Assembly: GCA_041653935.1 (NCBI GenBank) | Contig: JBAZEO010000001.1 | Coordinates: forward strand, 434,001 to 498,000 | Source of the DNA: JAYEHL01 sp041653935 | GTDB lineage: Bacteria > Chloroflexota > Dehalococcoidia > E44-bin15 | Length of the DNA: 64,000 nucleotides | Reading direction: 5' to 3' | Part shown: piece by piece, positions 36,960-45,949 of the stretch | Numbering within the stretch: the stretch's first letter is position 1 | How the letters are laid out: every line of letters begins with the position of its first letter | The notes under the pieces: model-generated | The model's input: only the letters and a program-made list of their open reading frames with translations | The model's database searches: none | Told to the model about the DNA's origin: nothing | Translations under genes and position numbers: made by a program

Positions 36960-37499
36960 ATGAAGACATATAAAAACATAGGGTTCGGGCCAAGGAAAAG
37001 TAAAGGCGGTTTCACGCTAATCGAGTTATTGATCGTTATGGTCATTCTGGCAATCTTGGCCGGAGTCGTGGTAATGGCAGTAGGCGGCGTATTCGGAACA
37101 GCTAAATCGTCAGCGTACAACGCGGTTAAAGACGATATCCAGAACGCTGTAGTAGCTTATGCCACCGATAACCAGGGAAGTTTCCCATATAATATATCAG
37201 CAACCACATTTACCAATGCCAATTGCTCCACATGCTACGTTCTCAACATGAGCAAGCTACTTACAGCAAATGGCGGTATGCTGCGGCAGATTCCTGATGG
37301 CTGTGCCGATTTAGCTACACTCGATAACTGTGATGGCATACCCGCCGGACAGGAAGTTTACGACGTTTGTAAGGCCACTAACCACTATCTATGGGGAGCA
37401 GATTCTAAAGGAAATGTCTACTCCTTCTGTGATGACACCGGCGCTCCCGACAAGCTTTGCACATCTAACAACAGCGGTTACCAGGGCCAATTCCCGTAA
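36960..37499 (+). CDS. pilA: Major type IV pilin (PilA-like)
   Basis: Prepilin (179 aa) with a 17-residue leader ending in Gly17, then FTLIELLIVMVILAILAG with Glu at +5 (E22), the strongest prepilin signature in the locus. The mature 162-aa protein has a globular domain with several cysteines (for example CSTC and a late CDDTG) able to form disulfides. The ribosome site is close to a perfect anti-16S match (AAAGGAGGTGAT at about 36943-36954), which with two upstream promoters points to abundant expression. A terminator follows. Confidence 0.92.
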   Translation: MKTYKNIGFGPRKSKGGFTLIELLIVMVILAILAGVVVMAVGGVFGTAKSSAYNAVKDDIQNAVVAYATDNQGSFPYNISATTFTNANCSTCYVLNMSKLLTANGGMLRQIPDGCADLATLDNCDGIPAGQEVYDVCKATNHYLWGADSKGNVYSFCDDTGAPDKLCTSNNSGYQGQFP

Positions 37500-37547
37500 A
37501 CTCGGTTAAGAGTGAACATGGCCTGATTTAGAACCCAAAGAACAACG

Positions 37548-37580
37548 GAAGCGCCTCCAGAAATGGGGGCGCTTCTTATT
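37548..37580 (+). terminator. Terminator after pilA
   Basis: GAAGCGCCTCC (37548-37558) pairs with GGGGGCGCTTC (37565-37575), 11 pairs with one G-U and a 6-nt loop, followed by TTATTT. Confidence 0.85.
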
Positions 37581-37617
37581 TCCCCTCCCGTTTATAAGTG
37601 GAACGGATTCCCTTCAA

Positions 37618-37646
37618 TTGACACAGATATGGTAGCATAGTAAGAT
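37618..37646 (+). promoter_or_regulatory. Promoter of comM
   Basis: TTGACA (37618-37623), 17-nt spacer, TAAGAT (37641-37646), about 45 nt before the comM start. Confidence 0.6.
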
Positions 37647-37690
37647 GTTCATACAGGTCATTTATAATAACCCTAAGCGGTCTAAATTTA

Positions 37691-39211
37691 ATGCTCGCAA
37701 AAGTATTAAGCTGTGCTGTAGTCGGCCTCGACGGCTGTATTGTTGAGGTGGAAGTCGATATTTCCCCCGGGCTTCCCGCTTTCAATATCGTCGGTCTGCC
37801 GGACACGGCGGTGCAGGAGGCCAAGGAAAGGACCCGCGCCGCAATAAAGAACAGCGGCCTGATGTTCCCCGCCAAGCGGATAACGGTTAATCTAGCCCCC
37901 GCCGATATGAAGAAGGAGGGACCGGCTTACGATCTTCCCATCGCAGTGGGTATATTGATTTGCTCAGGGCAGATAACGGCAAATGTAACAAAGACGGTAT
38001 TCCTCGGAGAGCTATCGCTTGATGGCAGCTTACGTCATACGCACGGCATCCTCCCCATGGTAGCGCTCGCCATCGAGAACGGCTTGCACTCTATCTTTGT
38101 CCCGGCTGTTGACGCCCGCGAGGCTTCACTGGTTCAGGAAGCAAAGATACTGCCCGTAAATTCACTATCGGAGTTAGCAAAACACTTAAATAATGAGCTG
38201 TATATCTCTTACTACCAATCAGATACAGAACTGGAAAATACAACATTCATATCTGAAATAGACCTAGCCGATATCAAAGGGCAGGAACACGTTAAGAGAG
38301 GGCTTGAAGTAGCCGCAGCCGGAGGGCACAATTTCCTGATGAGCGGACCGCCAGGCAGCGGCAAGACGCTTCTGGCACGCTCTCTGCCATCGATACTGCC
38401 AAAGATGAGCAGGGCGGAGGCGCTGGAGGTCACGAAGATCTACAGCATCAGCGGCCTCCTGCCATGCGACACGCCTCTCATAATGCAGCGGCCGTACCGC
38501 GCCCCGCATTACACCATCTCCAACGCCGGACTGGTCGGTGGGGGACACTGGCCCAGACCGGGTGAAATAAGCCTGAGCCACAGAGGCGTCCTGTTCCTTG
38601 ATGAGCTGCCTGAGTTCGGGCATAACGTACTGGAGGTATTGCGACAGCCGCTGGAGGATAAAATAGTGACTATCAGCCGGGCGCAGGGAAGCGTCACCTT
38701 TCCGGCAAACTTCATGCTGCTGGCCGCCATGAATCCATGCCCGTGCGGATACTTCAATGATCCGATAAAGGAATGCACCTGCTCCCCGAGCACAATATCG
38801 CGATATCAAAAACGTATCAGCGGACCACTCCTCGACAGAATAGACATGTTTGTTCAGGTACCCCGCATAGAATACGATAAGCTCGCAGACAACCACAAAG
38901 GCGAAACCTCCGAAATCGTTCGGACAAGGGTTGAGGAAGCCCGCGATATCCAGCGTACCAGGTTTGCCGGAACCAGGATCGCCTGCAACGCTGAGATGTC
39001 CCCATCTCAAGTGAAGGTATTTTGCCAGATAGAATCTGAGGCACAACAACTGCTAAAAGCGGCCATGCAGCAACTGGCACTTTCAGCCCGGGCCTTTCAT
39101 CGCATACTTAAGCTAGCACGGACCATTGCCGACTTAGCAAAGGAACCCACTATTCACGTAAGCCATTTAGCTGAGGCGCTCCAATACAGACCGAGAAGCC
39201 TGATACAGTAA
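37691..39211 (+). CDS. comM: YifB/ComM-family AAA+ ATPase (Mg chelatase-like)
   Basis: The 506-aa protein has the YifB layout: an N-terminal Lon-like S5 domain (about 20-140, with PGLPAFNIVGLPD), the MCM/Mg-chelatase-type AAA+ core with Walker A GPPGSGKT and Walker B LFLDELPEF, a zinc-like Cys cluster (CPCGYFNDPIKECTC), and a C-terminal helical lid. In competent bacteria ComM is a branch-migration helicase that helps integrate transforming DNA. With dprA and pilus genes in this window it supports, but does not prove, natural competence. The ribosome site is weak. Confidence 0.93.
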   Translation: MLAKVLSCAVVGLDGCIVEVEVDISPGLPAFNIVGLPDTAVQEAKERTRAAIKNSGLMFPAKRITVNLAPADMKKEGPAYDLPIAVGILICSGQITANVTKTVFLGELSLDGSLRHTHGILPMVALAIENGLHSIFVPAVDAREASLVQEAKILPVNSLSELAKHLNNELYISYYQSDTELENTTFISEIDLADIKGQEHVKRGLEVAAAGGHNFLMSGPPGSGKTLLARSLPSILPKMSRAEALEVTKIYSISGLLPCDTPLIMQRPYRAPHYTISNAGLVGGGHWPRPGEISLSHRGVLFLDELPEFGHNVLEVLRQPLEDKIVTISRAQGSVTFPANFMLLAAMNPCPCGYFNDPIKECTCSPSTISRYQKRISGPLLDRIDMFVQVPRIEYDKLADNHKGETSEIVRTRVEEARDIQRTRFAGTRIACNAEMSPSQVKVFCQIESEAQQLLKAAMQQLALSARAFHRILKLARTIADLAKEPTIHVSHLAEALQYRPRSLIQ

Positions 39212-39260
39212 TCATGAGAGCACCATGATTGTGCAACAAGCCGTTCATTTCCTTAATAAA

Positions 39261-39293
39261 AAATACACCGCCAACGACGTTGGCGGTGTATTT
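39261..39293. terminator. Bidirectional terminator between comM and the coiled-coil gene
   Basis: A 14-bp perfect stem (AAATACACCGCCAA / TTGGCGGTGTATTT) with a 5-nt loop lies between convergent genes, with A/T-rich flanks on both sides. Confidence 0.88.
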
Positions 39294-39314
39294 AATTCCA
39301 ACTCAAATTGCTGA

Positions 39315-41381
39315 CTACGGCATATAGGCCAAAGCTACAGCTATCGATACGGCTATAAGAATAATCGATAGCACAATGGCGACAAACTGCCAGGAGGTAA
39401 GGAAGCTCTTCAATACCATCTTGGCGGCCTCAATTGATCTGGCATGGGCATCTTCAACCGCTTTGTCAACCATAGCCTGTGTTTTCTTCATGATATCAGA
39501 GAATGCGTCCTCAGTAGCTTTTACAGCAGCCTCAGCCTTGGACCTTGCTTCAGCAGCAGTCCTTTCCGCTCCCCTGGCCGCAGCCTCAGCGGCTTTAATG
39601 GCTTGATCAGCCCTACGCTTAACGTCAGCCGCAATCTCCTCTGCCTTCGCCGTCATTGCCTCTGCTTTTCGCAGCGCCTCGGCAACCGCGCCTTCAATAG
39701 TCTTTATGGCCTCACTGGTTTTGGACTGGATCTCAGCCGCTAACTTGCCCAGAGCTTCCAAATATGCATGCATGGCACGAGTAGCAGCAGCAAGAGCTTT
39801 GTCACCGGCTGCGCTGGCAAGATCAGATGCCGCACGAGCCTTCTCCACCGTCTTCATTCCATTAGACGCTGCTCCCTTTGCCTGCTTGCCGGAGTCGGCA
39901 ACCTTCTCAGCCAGTGTACCTGATAATGCTGCTGCAGCCCTCAGCGCTTCGTCACCAGCCAGATCAGCGAAATCGGATTTTCTATCCAATTCCTCTGCTA
40001 TAAACAATGTCTCTTGCGACACTTTTTTCGCAAAATAACCAGCCTCCTGCGCTTTATCTATGTTATTTAGATTCGGAGCTTTCGTTACTGCATCCGCAGC
40101 TGCATCAGCAGCCTTCGCTGCTTCCTTTGCCTGCTTGATAGCCTCGTTCGCAGCTTTAATAGCCACGTCTACAGCTTCGCTAGCAGCATAGGCCCTCTCC
40201 TGTGCCCTAAGACCTTCCTCCTCGGCTTCTGCCGCTCTCTCAGAAGCAATCCTGCTAGCTATATCAGCTACTTCAGCAGCCCTTGCTTCAATTTCCTGTG
40301 CCCTGCGCGCAACTTCCGCTGCTATGTCCTCTGCCCTGCGAGCAGCCTTTTCCGCAATTTCAGCTGCTTTTCTCAACGCCTCGGCAATAGCACGATTTGC
40401 AGCTTCAATAGCCTTATCGCCAGCTATACTGGCGGCATCAGAAGCGCTGCGAGCCTTCTCAGCCAACTTCATTCCGGAAGCTGCCGCATTTCTGGCCTGG
40501 GTTCCAGCCTCAGCAACCCTCTCACCCAAAACCCCTGTTAACATAGAAGCAGCTTTTAGCGCCTCATCGCCCGCTAATTGAGCGAAATCAGCCTTTCTCG
40601 CTAATTCCTCGGCAGCAGCTAACGTTAAAGCCGCCTCTCTCTTAGCCTGGGCGCCGGCCCTGCCGGCTATTTCAATATTATCTATAGTTGGATTTGCAGT
40701 TACATTGCTGGCAGCCGCCTCAGCAGCCTTGGCCGCCTCCTTAGCCCTCTTTATTGCCTCGTTTGCAGCCTTCATAGCTGCTTCCAAAGCCTCGGTAGAA
40801 GCATAGGCCCTCTCCTGAGCCCTGAGCCCTTCCTCCTCGGCCTGCGCCGCCATCTGGTCAGCAGCCGTACTGGTTATACCAGCCACCTCGACTGCCTTAG
40901 CCTCAATCTCTTCCCCTCTGCGAGCAGCTTCCGCCGCCGCTTTTTTAGCTTCGGCAGCAGCCCTGGCAGCACGCTCCGCTTCCTCTTGCGCCGCCCGCAA
41001 TGCAGCCTCAGCTATTTTCCTAGCCTCTTCTGAAGAAAGCCCGGCTTCCTTGGCCCTCTCTATTGCTTCCTTCGCAGCTTCCTCAGCCCGTCTTGATGCT
41101 GCCTGGATATCCTGTCCAGTTGCATTTGCCTCAGCAGCCCGTAAAGCAGCCTCGTTTGCAGCCTGTATCGCGGCTTCCGCAGCCTTCGCTGCCTCTTTAG
41201 CCGCCTGCTCCGACCTGCGCAGGGCGTTAGCTATATCCCAGATGTTCTCATCGATCTCATCCAGAATAGCAGGGAGGGTTTTTGTAGCTATCTTGAAAGT
41301 ACCTTTGCGGGCTACTTCTTTATCAACATCAGTCTGTTGTTTCTTCTCTTCCTCGGGGTTGCCTTCCGGTTTCTTTCCCAT
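39315..41381 (-). CDS. Tail-anchored alanine-rich coiled-coil repeat protein
   Basis: The 688-aa protein is made almost wholly of Ala, Glu, Lys and Arg in heptad or 11-residue patterns, so it should be a long helical rod. Two long repeats are clear: about 154-345 and 359-550, offset by exactly 205 residues (EEEGLRAQERAY at 182 and 387; LAGDEALKAA/LAGDEALRAA at about 269 and 474). A hydrophobic helix at about 665-686 (VAIVLSIILIAVSIAVALAY) ends the protein, so it is probably membrane-anchored at its C-terminus with the rod inside the cell or projecting outward. AAGGAG lies before the ATG. No family was recognised; late-embryogenesis or apolipoprotein-like matches would reflect composition only. 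Confidence 0.8.
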   Translation of the reverse strand: MGKKPEGNPEEEKKQQTDVDKEVARKGTFKIATKTLPAILDEIDENIWDIANALRRSEQAAKEAAKAAEAAIQAANEAALRAAEANATGQDIQAASRRAEEAAKEAIERAKEAGLSSEEARKIAEAALRAAQEEAERAARAAAEAKKAAAEAARRGEEIEAKAVEVAGITSTAADQMAAQAEEEGLRAQERAYASTEALEAAMKAANEAIKRAKEAAKAAEAAASNVTANPTIDNIEIAGRAGAQAKREAALTLAAAEELARKADFAQLAGDEALKAASMLTGVLGERVAEAGTQARNAAASGMKLAEKARSASDAASIAGDKAIEAANRAIAEALRKAAEIAEKAARRAEDIAAEVARRAQEIEARAAEVADIASRIASERAAEAEEEGLRAQERAYAASEAVDVAIKAANEAIKQAKEAAKAADAAADAVTKAPNLNNIDKAQEAGYFAKKVSQETLFIAEELDRKSDFADLAGDEALRAAAALSGTLAEKVADSGKQAKGAASNGMKTVEKARAASDLASAAGDKALAAATRAMHAYLEALGKLAAEIQSKTSEAIKTIEGAVAEALRKAEAMTAKAEEIAADVKRRADQAIKAAEAAARGAERTAAEARSKAEAAVKATEDAFSDIMKKTQAMVDKAVEDAHARSIEAAKMVLKSFLTSWQFVAIVLSIILIAVSIAVALAYMP

Positions 41382-41439
41382 TTTCGTCTCCTTATAAAAA
41401 TCCTAATTAATTATATCCAGTTCCTAAAATAACGCAAAT

Positions 41440-41467
41440 GTCCCAGTGCCGCCGCCGGGACTGGGAC
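41440..41467. other. Hairpin in the gap between the divergent coiled-coil and alaS genes
   Basis: GTCCCAGT (41440-41447) pairs with ACTGGGAC (41460-41467), 12-nt GC-rich loop. The 41382-41693 gap otherwise holds the two gene starts and the alaS promoter, and no gene is visible. Confidence 0.4.
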
Positions 41468-41653
41468 CATATCCTAACAACTTACTATAATTACGCTTCT
41501 TCAAGCTCAAGACCATACCACCCCAACTCCAACCATGATTTAAACTTATCTAATACAATTTACCTGACAAAAACGATACCCCCCTATGGGAGCAGACTGG
41601 ACATATATACCATACACATTAACCATTGTCAAGTATAACCTACTTCTGGCTCA

Positions 41654-41683
41654 TTGACATAGCGCATACGCTTAAACTAAAAT
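41654..41683 (+). promoter_or_regulatory. Promoter of the alaS operon
   Basis: TTGACA (41654-41659), 18-nt spacer, TAAAAT (41678-41683). The implied transcript start near 41690 lies only a few bases before the first possible GTG start. Confidence 0.6.
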
Positions 41684-41693
41684 CACGTCGAAG

Positions 41694-44351
41694 GTGGCAA
41701 GAGTGAATATTAACGAAATTCGAGAGGCATATCTTAAATTTTTCGAGGAGAAGGCGCACCTGCGCGTAGCAAGCTCCTCACTGGTTCCAAAGTCAGACCC
41801 GACCCTGCTGCTGACATCAGCGGGGATGGTTCAGTTCAAACGATATTTCACCGGAGAGGCGATCCCACCCAAGCCGCGACTGACCTCGTGCCAGAAGTGC
41901 TTCCGCGTGACGGATATCGACGACGTCGGCGATGCGCGGCATCTCACGTTCTTTGAGATGCTGGGAAACTTCAGCATAGGCGACTACTTCAAGAAAGAGG
42001 CCATCGCCTGGGCATGGGAGTTCGTCACCGAACGATTGAAGATGCCGCCAGAGCGCCTATGGGTAACAATATATAAGGACGATGAAGAGGCATTTCAGTA
42101 CTGGCAAGACATCGGCTTCCCCAGGGAACGGATAAAACGCTTCGGAGCCAAAGAGAACTTCTGGGGCCCGGCCGGCGACAGCGGGCCCTGCGGCCCGTGC
42201 AGCGAGCTGCACTACGACTTCGGCAAGGAGATCGGCTGCGGCAAACCGGATTGCGGTCCCAACTGCGAGTGCGGACGCTTTGTGGAGATGTGGAACCTGG
42301 TATTCACGCAGTACGATCAGCAGAAGGACGGCAGCCGCGTCCCGCTGCCCAAGCCCAACATCGACACCGGAATGGGACTGGAGCGCACCGCCGCCATCAT
42401 GCAAGGCGTTACGACGGTGTACAAGACCGACGCCTTCAAGCCGATGATCGAACACATCAGTAAGCTGGCCAGCAAACGCTACGGCGAGAACGAGGAAAAC
42501 GACCGGGCCATACGCATCCTGTCCGACCACTCGCGAGCGATAACATTTCTAATCGCCGACGGAGTGATACCGTCGAATGAAGGCCGCGGCTACGTGCTGC
42601 GGCGGGTGCTGAGACGCGCCGCGCTCTTCGGCAGGAAACTGGGTTTAGAGGAGCTGTTCCTCTGCAACCTGGCGACCGAGGTCATCAAGCGCATGGGCGC
42701 TGCATATCCCGAGCTCAAGCGCGAGCAGAAGTTCATCCTCAGCACCATCGAGGCGGAGGAATCGCGGTTCCGCGAGACGCTCAACATCGGATTAAACCTG
42801 CTGGACGAGATGATAGACGGCATCAAGAAATCGGGTAAAAAGACCATCAGCGGAGACGACGCTTTCAAGCTCTACGATACCTACGGCTTCCCCCTCGACG
42901 TAACCAAAGAGATAGCGGCTGAGAATGGTCTGAAGGTCGACATGGAAGGCTTCGAGCGCGAGATGAGCAAGCAGCGCGAAAAGGCGCGCTCCGTGCACAA
43001 GTTCAAGACCGACGATAAAGCGGCGACCAAGCTGTATACCAGAGAGAACCTGCCGGAGGTCTGCTTCATAGGCGACGACTGTTCAAAGCTGAAGCACCGC
43101 AGCGATATTTTAATGATAACTGCAAAAGGGGCCAAGACGGCGAAACTGTCGCAGGGCGACGAAGGCGAGATCGTACTGCGCGAGACGCCCTTCTACGGAG
43201 AGATGGGCGGACAGCTGGGAGACAGTGGCGAAATAGTCGGACCGCACGGCCGCTTTGTAGTGGAGGATACATATCATATAGGGCATGAGCTGACCATCCA
43301 CCGCGGCAAGGTGGCGGAGGGATACATACCCGCCGAGGAGATAGTTGTGGCCCAGGTGGACGAAGAACGCCGCAGGGACATCGCGCGCAACCACACGGCC
43401 ACACACCTGCTCCAGTCGGCGCTGCGCCAGGTGCTCGGCGAGCACATACGGCAGTCCGGCTCGCTCGTATCGCCGGACTACTTCCGTTTCGACTTCACGC
43501 ACCAGAAAGCCCTCACCGCGGAGGAGCTAATAAAGATACAACACATCGTGAACGACAACATACGCCGCAACTACAAAGTGACGGCTACAATCATGCGCTA
43601 CAAAGAAGCCATCGAGACAGGCGCGCTGGCCTTCTTCGACGAGAAGTACGGCGACGAGGTGCGCGTGATGGAGGTCGGCAAGCCGTCGATATCCACCGAG
43701 CTGTGCGGCGGCTCTCACGTCTCGGCCACAGGAGAGATCGGCCTCCTCTGCATCATAGGCGAGAGCAGCATCGGCGCCGGCATACGGCGCATCGAGGCCG
43801 TCACCGGCAGGGGAGCGGAGAAATACATCGAGGGCAAGCAGGCGCTGATCGACGGGATCGCCGAGACGCTCAAGACCAAGCCTGCCGACATCGTCAACCG
43901 CATAGCCGCATTGCAAAAAGAGATCGATACCATTCGCAAGAAGGCATTGAGCGCGGAGCAGCAATCGCTCAAGGGAGACGCCGTCTCGCTGATGGATAAA
44001 ATCGTCGAGGTGAACGGGGTGCGCGTGCTGGCCGCCAGGGTCTCTGCATCTGACATGGACGCGCTGCGCAAGATGGGCGACCTGATAAAAGAACAGTCCG
44101 GCAGCGTGCTGCTGGTGCTGGCGGCAGAGTTTGACGATCAGGCCAACTTCATCGCCATGGCGACCACGGATCTCGTTGCTAAAAAAGTGAGTGCTGGGCA
44201 TATTATTAAACATGTCACACAAGCGATCGGCGGGCGCGGCGGCGGCAGGGCGGAGATGGGGCAGGGCGGCAGTAAGGATGTTACGAGGATCGACGAAGCT
44301 TTAAAACTTGTAAAGGATATGGTGACCGAACATGGCGATCATCGGGCTTGA
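41694..44351 (+). CDS. alaS: Alanine--tRNA ligase
   Basis: Class II synthetase (885 aa from this GTG; 882 aa from GTG 41703). The catalytic domain (about 5-240) carries TSAGMVQFK, RVTDIDDVG and the NIDTGMGLERTAA motif. The editing domain (about 560-720) has the zinc-site HTATHLLQ and CGGSHVSATGE motifs that clear Ser and Gly. A coiled coil and the C-Ala domain with GGRGGGRAEMGQGG follow. AAGGTGG (41691-41697) fits the GTG at 41703 better, whereas the promoter position would leave GTG 41694 almost leaderless. It overlaps ruvX by 20 nt. Confidence 0.96.
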   Translation: MARVNINEIREAYLKFFEEKAHLRVASSSLVPKSDPTLLLTSAGMVQFKRYFTGEAIPPKPRLTSCQKCFRVTDIDDVGDARHLTFFEMLGNFSIGDYFKKEAIAWAWEFVTERLKMPPERLWVTIYKDDEEAFQYWQDIGFPRERIKRFGAKENFWGPAGDSGPCGPCSELHYDFGKEIGCGKPDCGPNCECGRFVEMWNLVFTQYDQQKDGSRVPLPKPNIDTGMGLERTAAIMQGVTTVYKTDAFKPMIEHISKLASKRYGENEENDRAIRILSDHSRAITFLIADGVIPSNEGRGYVLRRVLRRAALFGRKLGLEELFLCNLATEVIKRMGAAYPELKREQKFILSTIEAEESRFRETLNIGLNLLDEMIDGIKKSGKKTISGDDAFKLYDTYGFPLDVTKEIAAENGLKVDMEGFEREMSKQREKARSVHKFKTDDKAATKLYTRENLPEVCFIGDDCSKLKHRSDILMITAKGAKTAKLSQGDEGEIVLRETPFYGEMGGQLGDSGEIVGPHGRFVVEDTYHIGHELTIHRGKVAEGYIPAEEIVVAQVDEERRRDIARNHTATHLLQSALRQVLGEHIRQSGSLVSPDYFRFDFTHQKALTAEELIKIQHIVNDNIRRNYKVTATIMRYKEAIETGALAFFDEKYGDEVRVMEVGKPSISTELCGGSHVSATGEIGLLCIIGESSIGAGIRRIEAVTGRGAEKYIEGKQALIDGIAETLKTKPADIVNRIAALQKEIDTIRKKALSAEQQSLKGDAVSLMDKIVEVNGVRVLAARVSASDMDALRKMGDLIKEQSGSVLLVLAAEFDDQANFIAMATTDLVAKKVSAGHIIKHVTQAIGGRGGGRAEMGQGGSKDVTRIDEALKLVKDMVTEHGDHRA

Positions 44352-44739
44352 TGTCGGCGACAAACACATCGGAGTAGCCATGTCCATCGGAACCATAGCT
44401 ATACCAGTAGCTGTAATCAAGAGGACGGAGGAAGAGGAGGACATGGAGCGGATCGCAGCCCTGACCAGCGATTATGATACTGAGATGATTGTGATCGGGC
44501 TTCCGCGTTCCATGGACGGCAGCATCGGCGCTCAGGCCGAACTTGTTATCGATTTTGCCAAGTCGCTTTCAGATTATATTGATATCCCGATCGACATGTG
44601 CGACGAACGCCTCACCACCGTCACCGCAGACCAGCTGCTCAGGGAAAGCGGCGCTAAACGCAAGCAGCGCAAAGCAAATATCGATGCGATGGCCGCTGCC
44701 GTCATCCTTCAGGCTTATCTTGACGGGAAAAACAGATGA
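44332..44739 (+). CDS. ruvX: YqgF/RuvX family Holliday-junction-resolvase-fold protein
   Basis: The 135-aa RNase H-fold protein has the family motifs GLDVGDKHIGVAMS (5-18), IVIGLPRSMDGSIG, and DERLTTVTAD. In known bacteria it acts in pre-16S rRNA 5' maturation, and a role as junction resolvase has also been proposed. It sits between alaS and aroE with overlaps on both sides (20 nt and 4 nt), the classic alaS-ruvX association. Confidence 0.94.
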   Translation: MAIIGLDVGDKHIGVAMSIGTIAIPVAVIKRTEEEEDMERIAALTSDYDTEMIVIGLPRSMDGSIGAQAELVIDFAKSLSDYIDIPIDMCDERLTTVTADQLLRESGAKRKQRKANIDAMAAAVILQAYLDGKNR

Positions 44740-45668
44740 CAAAACTCGTTGGCATAATCGGCTATCCGGTAGGGCACTCCGTATCCCCGCAGATGCAGCA
44801 GGCTGCTTTCGACCACTATAAGCTGGACATCCGGTATGAACTCTGGGAGACAGCTCCTGACAAGCTCGCCTCATTTGTCGAGATACTGCGCCAGCCGCAG
44901 TATCTGGGAGCAAATATCACCGTCCCTCATAAGGGGGCTATGCTGAAACTGGTCGATGAGCTTGAAGCCCTGGCCTCTGAGGTGGGAGCAGTCAACACTG
45001 TCGTCAATAGGGATGGACGGCTGCTCGGCTTCAATACCGACGCCGTCGGCTTCCTCAAAGCGTTAAGCAAAGATGGAGGTTTCGACCCAGAGGAGAAGCA
45101 CGCGGTGGTCCTCGGAGCCGGCGGGGTAGCGCGCGCGGCGACCTTCGCGCTATCCAAAGCGGGGATAAAATCGCTGACCATCACCGACATCGACATGGAC
45201 AGGGCGCACAAGCTGAAGGACGATCTTGAGCGCAGTCTGGCACGAACGCAGGGGAAACCACCGCGAAGCTGCTACGACGCTAAAGATATAACATGGATCG
45301 ACTCGCTTACATATAAGATGTGGCCTATCCCGGAGATAAAGGTATTTTCATTAAAAGATCCGCTGTTCAAGAGCGCCGTATCGGATTGCCATCTGATCGT
45401 CAACTGCACACCGACAGGAATGAAGCACAGCGCCACCGAGAAGGAATCCCCGCTGGATGCCAGCCTTATACCCAATAGAGCATTTGTGTATGATGTGGTG
45501 TATAATCCTCTGGTAACAAAATTACTGTCAGAAGCTAAAGAAGCAGGAGCAACTACTCTCAACGGATTACCAATGTTAGTATATCAGGGCGCGATAGCTT
45601 TCGAATTGTGGACAGGCAGGGAGGCTCCTGTTAACGTAATGTTTAAAGCGGCTGAAAAAGCCCTATGA
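44736..45668 (+). CDS. aroE: Shikimate dehydrogenase
   Basis: NADPH-linked reduction of 3-dehydroshikimate to shikimate. Substrate residues S15 and S17 (GHSVSP), catalytic K66 (VPHKGAM) and D102 (FNTDAVGF) are present, and the cofactor loop is VLGAGGVARAA. At 310 aa it is longer than the usual 270-285 because of about 30 extra residues between the cofactor loop and the NCTPTGM motif (about 165-205). The insert begins near KPPRSCYDAK and contains a WIDSLTYKMW stretch. It overlaps ruvX by 4 nt. Confidence 0.94.
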   Translation: MTKLVGIIGYPVGHSVSPQMQQAAFDHYKLDIRYELWETAPDKLASFVEILRQPQYLGANITVPHKGAMLKLVDELEALASEVGAVNTVVNRDGRLLGFNTDAVGFLKALSKDGGFDPEEKHAVVLGAGGVARAATFALSKAGIKSLTITDIDMDRAHKLKDDLERSLARTQGKPPRSCYDAKDITWIDSLTYKMWPIPEIKVFSLKDPLFKSAVSDCHLIVNCTPTGMKHSATEKESPLDASLIPNRAFVYDVVYNPLVTKLLSEAKEAGATTLNGLPMLVYQGAIAFELWTGREAPVNVMFKAAEKAL

Positions 45669-45683
45669 AGTGAGAGGAAAACG

Positions 45684-45932
45684 ATGAACACTGATATAAC
45701 AAGCAGGCGCTGCGGATACTGCAAAGGTGCAAAAAAGATAAAAAAATCAGAGTTTGGCATCAGTGTTATAGGCTGCCCGATATGCCAGGCGACTGGCACG
45801 GTTAGAGTCCCGGAAAAGTACGCCATATGCGGCCACTGCGACGGCACAGGCAGGATATATTCGGGTTTTGCCAATGCCAAAACTTCCATATGCGAAGTAT
45901 GCGAGGGCAAGGGCTGGGCCAAGCCAGCCTGA
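45684..45932 (+). CDS. Small DnaJ-type zinc-finger protein
   Basis: The 82-aa protein holds four CxxC pairs: CGYC, CPIC, CGHC and CEVC, the last three followed by Gly-rich turns, as in the DnaJ central CxxCxGxG domain. There is no J domain. It probably folds around two zinc ions and may be a small chaperone-like or redox protein (inference). GAGGAAAAC precedes the ATG. It sits between aroE and aroC with short gaps, so it is made with the shikimate enzymes, although no link to that pathway is known to me. Confidence 0.78.
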   Translation: MNTDITSRRCGYCKGAKKIKKSEFGISVIGCPICQATGTVRVPEKYAICGHCDGTGRIYSGFANAKTSICEVCEGKGWAKPA

Positions 45933-45949
45933 GCCTGGGAGGGAGAGCA

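Noticed and set aside
45827..45949. 41-codon N-terminal extension of chorismate synthase
   Set aside because: It runs through the zinc-protein gene in another frame and lacks conserved residues; the ATG at 45950 has a strong ribosome site and the canonical N-terminus.
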